The notes under the pieces: generated by a model
Seen by the model: the letters and a program-made list of their open reading frames with translations, nothing else
Told to the model about the DNA's origin: nothing
Databases searched by the model: none
Source: Actinoallomurus soli
GTDB lineage: Bacteria > Actinomycetota > Actinomycetes > Streptosporangiales > Streptosporangiaceae
Length of the DNA stretch: 64,000 nucleotides
Reading direction: 5' to 3'
Assembly: GCF_024055715.1 (NCBI RefSeq)
Contig: NZ_JAMXMV010000009.1
Location: 186,001 to 250,000 of the forward strand
In this document: positions 46,759 through 54,570 of the stretch, piece by piece
Position numbering within the stretch: the stretch's first letter is position 1
How the letters are laid out: the number at the start of each line of letters is the position of its first letter
Translations under genes and position numbers: made by a program

Positions 46759-47112
46759 TTATCCGTTCATCGCCTGGCCGGCCTGCGTGATGCCGAGCAG
46801 GTTGTCCTCTTCCATCTCGTTGTAGGCCTTCTGGGAACTGCCGAGGTTGTCGGCGATCGTGTACAGGGCGTCCCGTACCGCCGAGGCGCGGGCGTCCCAG
46901 TCGACCATCTGCTGGTCGCAGTAGGCCGAGGCGGCCGGGCTCTTCCAGCCTCCCTTGAGGTTGTCGATGTGAGTGCGCAGGTGCATGAGCTGCTGGTGAA
47001 TCGAGTCGGCCGCGTCGCGCACGAACTGCGAGGCGCTGACCATCGTGTCGAGGTCGGTCCGCAGCAGGGACGAGCCTCCGGCGTTGCCCTGCGGCGTGGT
47101 TCGCAGAGTCAT
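46759..47112 (-). CDS. WXG100-family T7SS substrate, first of pair
   Basis: 117-aa helical-hairpin protein (EsxA/ESAT-6-like). LDTMVSASQFVRDAADSIHQ forms helix 1, the turn reads GGWKSPAAS (WKS instead of WxG) and helix 2 follows. YNEME near the C-terminus matches the YxxxD/E T7SS signal. ATG 47112 follows GGAGG. Located 110 bp downstream of eccD on the same strand. Confidence 0.88.
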   Translation of the reverse strand: MTLRTTPQGNAGGSSLLRTDLDTMVSASQFVRDAADSIHQQLMHLRTHIDNLKGGWKSPAASAYCDQQMVDWDARASAVRDALYTIADNLGSSQKAYNEMEEDNLLGITQAGQAMNG

Positions 47113-47190
47113 GTCGGTCCTCCGGGTCGAGGTCGGGACGTGTCGGAGCGTATGAGGGCGGTGCGCGCGTTCGGGCGGCCCGGATCGCGC

Positions 47191-47220
47191 GGTGCCGGGC
47201 CGGGCGGTGCCGGGCCGGGC
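47191..47220. repeat. Two 15-bp tandem units between eccD and the WXG100 genes
   Basis: GGTGCCGGGCCGGGC occurs twice (47191-47205, 47206-47220), just downstream of the eccD stop. Non-coding, but of the same 15-bp period as the repeats inside the uricase and the PVRVR ORF. Confidence 0.8.
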
Positions 47221-47222
47221 GG

Positions 47223-48578
47223 TCAGTTCAGGACGCCTCCGACGAGACCCGCGATCCCGCCGAGCACGCCCATGGCGGCGAGCGCGAGCGGAGCGGTGGC
47301 CCCGTCGATGAGCGTCCACCACGTCGCGGTCCTGCGCCTGCCGCCGGTGCGCCGGCGGGGTACCGCGCCGAGCAACGCGAGGCCGGTTCCGGCGGCGGTC
47401 GCCGCGATCACGGCGGCGCCGCCCCAGCCGTACGAGGCCAGGATCCGCGCGAGTCCCGCCATCGCGGCGAGCCCGGCGAGGCCCGAACCCACCGCGACGG
47501 GCAGCGCCTCCCGGGCGTACCGGAACGTCGCCGCCCGGACCGCGAGCGACGCCGCGGTCACGGCGGTGAGCGCGACGGCGAACAGGTTCCCGCTCGCGGC
47601 CATCACCACGGCGGCCACGGCCACCGCGGCCGTGCAGCCGTACGTGCCGGAGACCAGCAGCCCACGGGAGCGGCGCGCCAGCGCCTCGACGTCGCCCGGT
47701 GCGAGCGCGGCCCGGCGGCTCAGCCGCGCGCTGAGCAGCGCGGGCCCGACCCGCAGCGCGATGGTGACCGCCACCGCGGCGGCGGCCGCCGCCTGAGAAG
47801 GGCGTGCCCCGGCGGCGACGGCGGCGGAGGCGGCCGTGAGCACCCCCGCGAACAGCGCCATGCCGGGTACGGCCTCCGGCGCCAGCGGGCCGGCGGCGAG
47901 CACGGAGGCGAGCAGCGCCAGTGCCCCGCCGACCGGGCCGGCATGCGGGATGCCGCCGGTGAGGCCGTAGCCCGCGACCGGAGCCATCGCCCATGTTCCC
48001 CACACCAGCCCGAGCCGGGGACCCCGGCGCTCGCCATCGCGGCGGAGCAGGTAGGCGACGGTGAGCAGGGCCGCCACGGTGGCGAGCAGCGCCGGCCCGG
48101 CCGTCGTGCGGACCTTCGGCAGTACGGCGGCGACGGCCGCGCCGATCCCGAGAAGGCCGGCGGCGAACGTCGCCGCCACGGGTCCTGCGAGGGCCGAGGC
48201 GGGTCGTTCCGCCCCGTCGGCCGCCGCGGTCGTCACCGGATCGTCGAACGCCACGACCCTCGGCGAGTCCCACGCGCTGACGTCCACCAGGTGGAGGACC
48301 TCGCCGTCGAGCACGGCCTGCTCGGCGAGCGTCGCCGTCAGCGGGAACGGTGTCCGCCCGACCCGGGCGAGGGACCACGCCGCGGGCCGGGCGTCCTCGC
48401 TGTCGATCCCGCACAGCTCCGCGACCGCGGGGGTCAGCTCCAGCAGGGGAACGGTGTTCGGCAGCGTCAGGTCGACGCGCTGGCCGCTCACGCGGACGGT
48501 GATGGCCGACAGATCTCTGCGCACCGGTGGCGGCTCCCTCGGTCCGGCGCCCGCGTCACCGGGCGTGTCGCCGTCCAT
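47223..48578 (-). CDS. eccD: T7SS integral membrane channel component EccD
   Basis: 451-aa polytopic protein forming the inner-membrane pore of the type VII system. The N-terminal ubiquitin-like domain (about 20-105: ITVRVSGQRVDLTLPNTVPL, LELTPAVAELCG) is followed by about eleven hydrophobic helices (about 115-450), ending GGIAGLVGGVLN. ATG 48578 is chosen because the family domain begins shortly after; its ribosome site is weak. Divergent from eccC, with 66 bp between starts. Confidence 0.9.
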   Translation of the reverse strand: MDGDTPGDAGAGPREPPPVRRDLSAITVRVSGQRVDLTLPNTVPLLELTPAVAELCGIDSEDARPAAWSLARVGRTPFPLTATLAEQAVLDGEVLHLVDVSAWDSPRVVAFDDPVTTAAADGAERPASALAGPVAATFAAGLLGIGAAVAAVLPKVRTTAGPALLATVAALLTVAYLLRRDGERRGPRLGLVWGTWAMAPVAGYGLTGGIPHAGPVGGALALLASVLAAGPLAPEAVPGMALFAGVLTAASAAVAAGARPSQAAAAAAVAVTIALRVGPALLSARLSRRAALAPGDVEALARRSRGLLVSGTYGCTAAVAVAAVVMAASGNLFAVALTAVTAASLAVRAATFRYAREALPVAVGSGLAGLAAMAGLARILASYGWGGAAVIAATAAGTGLALLGAVPRRRTGGRRRTATWWTLIDGATAPLALAAMGVLGGIAGLVGGVLN

Positions 48579-48644
48579 TCCCGCACGGCCGGCCGCGCGT
48601 TCCGGACGTGCGTTTCGCGCGGGCCGGCCGGACAGAGTCGGCCT

Positions 48645-51600
48645 GTGCGCGTCCTCTTTCACCGACCCGCCCGCATGGCGGCCCCCGGCCTGCCGGCCGA
48701 TCCCCTGACGGTGGTCCCGCCTCCGGTGGACCAGGGGCAGTCGCCCGCCGGCTCGTGGTTCCAGATGCTGCTGCCGATGATGAGCGGCTTCAGCGGCCTG
48801 ATGTTCATGCTCTACAACCCGCGTCCGCTCTACATCGTCGTCGGCGCGACGATGGCGGTCGGCTCCGTCGGGATGAGCGTGGCCATGTTCGTGCAGCAGC
48901 GTTCGATGCTGACCCGCAAGGCGAAGCTCGAACGCGAGCAGTACGGGGTGTACCTTCGCGCGCTCGCCCGCCGGGCGGCCGCGCTGGCCGCCGCCCAGGA
49001 CGCGGCCGCGCGGTTCGTCCACCCCGACCCGGCCGGGTTGTGGGCCGTCTGCGCGGGCCGGGTGAGGGTCTGGGAGCGCCGGCCCGATCACGACGACTTC
49101 TGCACCGTGCGCGTCGGCACCGGGACCGTCCCATTGTGCACGCCCCTGACGGTGCAGACCGAGGACGGCCCGTTCGCCCGGCGCGTGCCCGACCTGCAGA
49201 GGGCGGTGGAATCACTCGTCGCCCGGCACGGCCGGGTGCGCCACCAGCCGCTCCTCCTCGATCTGCGGGCCACCCCCGTCGTCAGCCTCGTCGGCTCCGC
49301 GGAGCGCACCCGCGCGATGGCCGCCCTGATGGTGACGGAGCTGGCGACCTTCTGCGCGCCGGACGACCTGGTCGTCGCCGTGTGTCATCCCCCCGACGCC
49401 GCCGGCGCCTGGGAGTTCGTCAAGTGGCTCCCGCACGCCCGGGAGGACGACGCGGTCCTGCTGTTCCCCGATGGCACGAATCTCGCCGAACGGCTGACCG
49501 AGGACCTGGAACGGCGCAGGGAACAGTCGCGGCGGCGCACCGGCGTGCTCCTCGACGACCCCACCAGGGCCGAGCCGCCCCGCAGGCTCGTCGTGGTCGT
49601 CGACGGGTACACCGCGTCGGCCCCGATCGCCCGCCTGAAGACGATCACCGAGCTCGCCGAACGCGCCGGCGAGCTGGCGGTGAGCGTCGTCTTCTGCACG
49701 CCGGCCCGGCGTGACGAACCACCACGGGTGCACGCCCGCGTCGTCGCCGGTGACGATGGGACCATCACCGTCGACGACGCGCTCGAGGGCGTCGCCGACC
49801 AGGCGGATCCGGCGATGTGGTCCGCGATCGCACGCCGCCTGTCCCCCCTCCGTCTCGGCGACCCGGGGGGCCGCGCGGTCCTGGCCGAGACCTGCCGGCT
49901 GGTGGAGCTGCTCGGGTCCCCCGCCGCGCGGGCGCTGGACGTCGCCGCGATGTGGTCGTCGCTGGCTCCACCGTACGACGTGCTGCGCGTGCCGGTCGGC
50001 GTCAACACCGAGGGGCGGCCGGAGGTCCTCGACCTCAAGGAGTCGGCGTTGTCCGGGATGGGACCCCACGGGCTCATCGTCGGCGCGACCGGGTCCGGCA
50101 AGAGCGAGCTGTTGCGCACCCTCGTCACCGCGTTGTCCCTCACGCACCCCCCGGACGTGCTGGGCTTCGTGCTGGTCGACTTCAAGGGCGGCGCGGCCTT
50201 CGCCGGGCTCGCCGGCCTGCCGCACGTCGCCGGCATGATCACCAACCTCGCCGACGACCTGACCATGGTCGACCGGATGTACCTCGCCCTCTTCGGCGAG
50301 CAGCAGCGCCGGCAGAGGCTCCTGCGCGACGCCGGAGACGTCGACAACGTACGGGAGTACCAGCGGCGGCGCGCGGCCGGCCTGCTCGGCCCGGACGCGC
50401 CGCCCCTCCCCTACCTGCTGATCGTGGTCGACGAGTTCGGCGAGCTCCTGGCGGGCCGTCCCGACTTCATCAACCTGTTCGTCGCCATCGGACGGCTCGG
50501 CCGCAGCCTCGGCATGCATCTCCTGCTGTCCAGCCAGCGGCTGGAGGAGGGGCGGCTGCGGGGCCTGGAGAGCCACCTGTCGTACCGGATCTGCCTGCGG
50601 ACCTTCAGCTCGGTCGAGAGCACCATGGCGATCGGCACGCCCGACGCCTACCACCTGCCGCCGGTGCCCGGCTCGGCGTACCTGAAGGTCGACACGACGA
50701 TCTACGAGCGGTTCCGCGCGGCACTCGTCTCCGCGCCCGACGTGTCGCCCGCCGACCGCGCCGACGACACGCCGCGTCCCGCGCTGTTCACCGCGTCGGC
50801 GCCGGTTTCGGAACCGGCCGCGCACGAGGACACCGACGCGGTCGATGACGCCTCGCTGCCGACGGAGATGGCGACCGCGGTGAGCCGTATCCGCGCCGTC
50901 GGCGCCTCACCTGCCCACCAGGTATGGCTGCCGCCGCTGGAACCGAAGATCCCGCTGTCCCGGCTGCTGCCGCCGCTGCGCCAGGACCCGCGCCGCGGAC
51001 TCCAGGCCGGGGACCGGGCGGGCGGCGGCCGGATGACCGTACCGCTCGGCGTCCTCGACCTCCCCGAGGCACAGGCCCAGCGGCCGTTCGGCGTCGACTT
51101 CACCCGCTGGGCCGGTCACCTGGTCGTCGTCGGCGCCCCGCAGACCGGCAAGAGCACGCTGCTGCGCACTCTTCTGCTGTCCGCGCTCGTCACCCACACG
51201 CCGGGCGAACTACACGTCTACGCCATCGACTACGGCGGCGGATCCCTGTTCGCGCTCGCCGGGGCGCCCCACGTCGGAGCGGTCTCCGGACGGCTCGAAC
51301 CGGAGAAGGTCCGCCGTACGGTCGGCCAGATCTGGAAGCTGGTCGACGAGCGTGAGGAGCGCTTCCGCGAACTGGGCGTGGACTCGCCCGAGACGATGCG
51401 CGCCCGCCGGGGCGAGCTCTCGGCCGAGGACTCCGCCGACGTCATCCTGGTCATCGACGGCTGGGGCGCGCTGCGGGGCGAGTTCGAGGACCTGGATGAG
51501 CAACTGCTCGACATCGCCGCGCGTGGTCTCCGCGTCGGGGTCCACCTCGTCCTGACGGCGAACCGGTGGATGGAGGTCCGCCCGCAGCTCCGGGACAACA

Positions 51601-52580
51601 TCGGCGGCCGCATGGAACTACGCCTCAACGACCCCGCCGACTCGGAGATCGGCCGCAAGGCCGCCGCGACCCTTCCCCCCGGAGTCCCCGGCCGCGCGCT
51701 CAGTCCCGCCGGGGACCACGTGCAGGTGGCCCTGCCGGAGCTGGGATCCTCGGTGGAGGAGGTCGTCAGCGCGATCTCCGCCGCCTGGCCGGGAGCGCCC
51801 GCGCCGCGCATCCGGCTGCTGCCCGCCCAGGTCAGCCCGGGTCAGCTGCCCGCGCCGGGCGAGGACCGGGAGCCCGGGGTGCCCATCGGCGTGGACGAGC
51901 TGGAGCTGGCCCCGGTGCACCTCGACCTCGGCGGCGCGGACCCGCACTTCCTCGTGCTCGGCGACGCCGAGTCGGGCAAGACGACGTTCCTGCGGTCCTG
52001 GTTGTCCGGTCTCCAGGCGCGCCGCACCGCCGAGCAGGCGATGTTCCTGGTCGTCGACTACCGGCGGACCCTCCTCGGCGCCGTACGACCCGAGCAGACG
52101 TGGGCCTACTGCGGTGCCGCGCCCGCCGCCGTGGCCGCCGTGAAGGAACTCGCCGAGGGCATCGTCGAGCGCCTGCCGCCCGCCACGCTGACCGCGGCGG
52201 AGCTGGCGCGGCGCTCCTGGTGGTCGGGGCCGGAGTTCTACGTCGTCATCGACGACTACGACCTGGTCGCCTCTCCGTCGGGCAACCCGCTGCTGCCGCT
52301 GGTCGACCTGCTCGCCCAGGGCCGCGACCTCGGCCTGCACGTCATCCTCGCGCGACGCGTCGGCGGCATGGCGCGCGGCGGCTTCGAACCGCTGCTCGGC
52401 CGCCTCCGCGAACTCCGCCAGCCGGGCCTGATCATGTCCGGCGACCCGTCCGAGGGCGCGCTGATCGGCACGTACCGGGCGACCCAGCAGCCCGCCGGCC
52501 GCGGCCTGCTCGTCCGCCGCAAGCGGCGTCCCGTCCTCGTGCAGACGGTGCGCGCCCCGGCCGAGGAGCCGGCCGAGTGA
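48645..52580 (+). CDS. eccC: T7SS FtsK/SpoIIIE-type ATPase EccC
   Basis: 1311-aa motor that recognises and drives T7SS substrates. Two membrane helices (about residues 37-85: PMMSGFSGLMFMLY, YIVVGATMAVGSVGMSV) precede three ATPase domains with Walker A motifs GATGSGKS (K486), GAPQTGKS (K836) and GDAESGKT (K1112). Walker B motifs are LLIVVDEFGELL in domain 1, VILVIDGWGAL in domain 2 and FYVVIDDYDL in domain 3; D1 alone has the DE pair. The start VRVLFHRPARMAAPGLP (GTG 48645) agrees with EccC starts; the longer frame upstream is antisense to eccD. The stop overlaps the next small ORF (GTGA). Confidence 0.95.
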   Translation: MRVLFHRPARMAAPGLPADPLTVVPPPVDQGQSPAGSWFQMLLPMMSGFSGLMFMLYNPRPLYIVVGATMAVGSVGMSVAMFVQQRSMLTRKAKLEREQYGVYLRALARRAAALAAAQDAAARFVHPDPAGLWAVCAGRVRVWERRPDHDDFCTVRVGTGTVPLCTPLTVQTEDGPFARRVPDLQRAVESLVARHGRVRHQPLLLDLRATPVVSLVGSAERTRAMAALMVTELATFCAPDDLVVAVCHPPDAAGAWEFVKWLPHAREDDAVLLFPDGTNLAERLTEDLERRREQSRRRTGVLLDDPTRAEPPRRLVVVVDGYTASAPIARLKTITELAERAGELAVSVVFCTPARRDEPPRVHARVVAGDDGTITVDDALEGVADQADPAMWSAIARRLSPLRLGDPGGRAVLAETCRLVELLGSPAARALDVAAMWSSLAPPYDVLRVPVGVNTEGRPEVLDLKESALSGMGPHGLIVGATGSGKSELLRTLVTALSLTHPPDVLGFVLVDFKGGAAFAGLAGLPHVAGMITNLADDLTMVDRMYLALFGEQQRRQRLLRDAGDVDNVREYQRRRAAGLLGPDAPPLPYLLIVVDEFGELLAGRPDFINLFVAIGRLGRSLGMHLLLSSQRLEEGRLRGLESHLSYRICLRTFSSVESTMAIGTPDAYHLPPVPGSAYLKVDTTIYERFRAALVSAPDVSPADRADDTPRPALFTASAPVSEPAAHEDTDAVDDASLPTEMATAVSRIRAVGASPAHQVWLPPLEPKIPLSRLLPPLRQDPRRGLQAGDRAGGGRMTVPLGVLDLPEAQAQRPFGVDFTRWAGHLVVVGAPQTGKSTLLRTLLLSALVTHTPGELHVYAIDYGGGSLFALAGAPHVGAVSGRLEPEKVRRTVGQIWKLVDEREERFRELGVDSPETMRARRGELSAEDSADVILVIDGWGALRGEFEDLDEQLLDIAARGLRVGVHLVLTANRWMEVRPQLRDNIGGRMELRLNDPADSEIGRKAAATLPPGVPGRALSPAGDHVQVALPELGSSVEEVVSAISAAWPGAPAPRIRLLPAQVSPGQLPAPGEDREPGVPIGVDELELAPVHLDLGGADPHFLVLGDAESGKTTFLRSWLSGLQARRTAEQAMFLVVDYRRTLLGAVRPEQTWAYCGAAPAAVAAVKELAEGIVERLPPATLTAAELARRSWWSGPEFYVVIDDYDLVASPSGNPLLPLVDLLAQGRDLGLHVILARRVGGMARGGFEPLLGRLRELRQPGLIMSGDPSEGALIGTYRATQQPAGRGLLVRRKRRPVLVQTVRAPAEEPAE

Positions 52581-52765
52581 GCCGCCGCGCTCATCCGCCT
52601 CGACCGTCGTACGCGCCGGCCGTCCCGGTGCGCGTTGGCCCGGTGCGCGTTCGCCCGGTGCGCGTTCGCCCGGTGCGCGTTCGCCCGGTGCGCGTTCGCC
52701 CGGTGCGGAACGCGCGGGCCCGCTTCGGAGAATCGACACGTTCTGGTGAGGAGGTGTGGTCGTGA
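52577..52765 (+). CDS. Possible small Arg-rich protein with PVRVR repeats
   Basis: 62-codon ORF. GTG 52577 overlaps the eccC stop (GTGA), and its TGA overlaps the GTG start of the next gene in the same way, suggesting a coupled three-gene unit. The product begins SRRAHPPRPSYAP, continues with PVRVG and four PVRVR pentapeptides plus PVRNA, and ends RFGESTRSGEEVWS. It is very basic. No homologue is recognised. The 15-bp repeat could also be non-coding, so the gene is unproven. Confidence 0.4.
   Translation: MSRRAHPPRPSYAPAVPVRVGPVRVRPVRVRPVRVRPVRVRPVRNARARFGESTRSGEEVWS
52624..52698. repeat. Five 15-bp tandem units after eccC
   Basis: CCCGGTGCGCGTTGG followed by four exact copies of CCCGGTGCGCGTTCG (52639, 52654, 52669, 52684), then a partial unit. 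In the frame of the small ORF each unit encodes PVRVR. Confidence 0.9.
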
Positions 52766-54564
52766 CCGACCGAGCGAAGAGTTCGGCTGAGCCGCGGACA
52801 CCGGACGCGGACGACGAGGGACGGCCGCGCACCGGCTTCGACGACCCTGAGGGCACGGCCGACCGGGCCGGGGGCGGTTCCGCGGCGGGTACGGCCGCCG
52901 TCGCGGCGGGCGCGGCGGTAGGCGCCATCGCGGCGCTCGCCGCGGAGGACGAGCGGACCGGCGGTGGGGGACCGCCGGCGCCCGGTCGTTCCGGTGCGGC
53001 CTCCGGGGAAGGGGGCGCCGGAGGCCGCGCCGGGAACGCCGGCGGTGGGCGGGTGCTCGGCGTCGGGGCCGCCGCGGGTCTGGGAGCGATCGCGGCGGCG
53101 GGCCTGGCGCCGAGCGGCCGCGCCGACGCGCGTCACGCCGCCGGCGGTCACGCGGGATCAGGCCATCCCGCCGCGCGCGGCGTTCATCCCGGCAGAGTCG
53201 ACGGCGCCCTGCCCACGCCACCGGGAGACCAGGGGTACACACCGGCGCCGGCGACGGACACGCAGGCGGGCACGGCACCGGTGGCCGGCGACCCGACGGC
53301 GACGGACACCGCGTCGCACGTGAGCCCTTCCGGGACCACGGCGGGAGCGCAGCCCACCGGGTCCCCCGGCACCGCGAGCCCGCACGGCTCACCGGTGGTC
53401 CCCGCGACCGGCCGCCCCGCCCGGAATCTCGGCTCGTCTTCGTCCCGCGGACCGGTGACGAGTGATCCCGGCGGACGCTCATCGGCGGGCTCCCCGGCCG
53501 GAGTCCCCGATCCGGCGGACGGGCCCCTGGCCGAAGGGACGCGCCCGGCGGACGGCTCCGGGTCGGCCCCGCTACAGCGGACGCCCGCGACCGGGACGCA
53601 GGGATCGGACGAGGCCGGCCGGTCGCAGACGGTCCTGTACGACTCTTCGGGCGCCCCGGTCGCGATGCGCAATTCCGCCGGGCAGGTCGTTCCCCTGGGA
53701 TCGCAGCCGGCAGTCGGTGTGAACGCACCGGCGACCACGGGAACCGCGCGCACGGGGAAGGGAGACGACGGCGTCCAGCAGACCCAGAGTGGTCAGGGCG
53801 GCGCACCGCCGTACGTGCCGAAGACCGATCCCGAGATCGCCCAGTACATGCGCGGTCTCACGCCGGACCAACGGGCGGCGGAGATCCAGCGGGTACTGGA
53901 CGACCAGAAGATCCATCTTTCGGGCGCCAAGCTGCCCGGCCTGCCGGATGGCTTCTGGGACAAGGACAGCTACACCTATACCGACGAGAACGGCACCACG
54001 AAGACGCTCGATGTTCTTTCCGCCGCCGCGACGCTCACGATGCTCGAAGACTCATTCTCCCACTTCAAGACTGACATATCGGCGCTGAGCGATACGGCTG
54101 CGAAACTGTCCGCGAAGGGCGACGACATCGACGATCCGGCGATCGCCCTGGCACTGGCGTTCAATGCGGTGGATGGAATGTGGAAGACGCTGTTCGACGA
54201 TGTGGGCAATGCGTCGGACGAAAGTATCACCAAAGTCCAGAACAACTTCTACGGCTTGAAGACCCTGCTCTTCGGCGGGAACGTCACGAATCCGGCGAAC
54301 AAGAAGACCGCCATGACCAACGGCAACATCCCGACCGTCGCGAACGCGATACGCGACCAGGCGTCGTCGCTGAATCTGGCCGCGTCACAGTACGTCGAGA
54401 CCGAGGAGGAGAACCTCTCCCAGTTCGGGATGCACGCGGACGACCCTCGCCCCGCATGGGAGAAGGCCCGTTATGTCAATGGGCAGGATCTGGCGAAGAC
54501 CGGAAACTTCCCTCCGGGCTTCTTCGATCCGCACAACCCGTCCAGTCCGTACTATCAGCGGTGA
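52762..54564 (+). CDS. T7SS-locus Ala/Gly-rich protein with helical C-terminal domain
   Basis: 600 aa. The N-terminal half is low-complexity: a charged start, two Ala/Gly-rich hydrophobic segments (about 42-62 AAVAAGAAVGAIAALAA and 98-118 LGVGAAAGLGAIAAAGLAP), then a Pro/Thr/Gly-rich stretch to about 350. The last 250 residues are a different, mostly helical domain (AQYMRGLTPDQRAAEIQRVL, LSAAATLTMLEDSFSHFKTD, SSLNLAASQYVETEEENLSQ) with YVETE fitting a YxxxE T7SS signal; its codons are less GC-rich than the first half. GTG 52762 follows GGAGG at 7 bases. It stops 6 bp before the giant ORF and may be its partner or chaperone. No family is recognised. Confidence 0.72.
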   Translation: MTDRAKSSAEPRTPDADDEGRPRTGFDDPEGTADRAGGGSAAGTAAVAAGAAVGAIAALAAEDERTGGGGPPAPGRSGAASGEGGAGGRAGNAGGGRVLGVGAAAGLGAIAAAGLAPSGRADARHAAGGHAGSGHPAARGVHPGRVDGALPTPPGDQGYTPAPATDTQAGTAPVAGDPTATDTASHVSPSGTTAGAQPTGSPGTASPHGSPVVPATGRPARNLGSSSSRGPVTSDPGGRSSAGSPAGVPDPADGPLAEGTRPADGSGSAPLQRTPATGTQGSDEAGRSQTVLYDSSGAPVAMRNSAGQVVPLGSQPAVGVNAPATTGTARTGKGDDGVQQTQSGQGGAPPYVPKTDPEIAQYMRGLTPDQRAAEIQRVLDDQKIHLSGAKLPGLPDGFWDKDSYTYTDENGTTKTLDVLSAAATLTMLEDSFSHFKTDISALSDTAAKLSAKGDDIDDPAIALALAFNAVDGMWKTLFDDVGNASDESITKVQNNFYGLKTLLFGGNVTNPANKKTAMTNGNIPTVANAIRDQASSLNLAASQYVETEEENLSQFGMHADDPRPAWEKARYVNGQDLAKTGNFPPGFFDPHNPSSPYYQR

Positions 54565-54570
54565 CCGGCC

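Noticed and set aside
52624-52698. Regular repeats as a possible CRISPR array
   Set aside because: Units are 15 bp, directly adjacent and without spacers, and no cas genes are present; this is a minisatellite.
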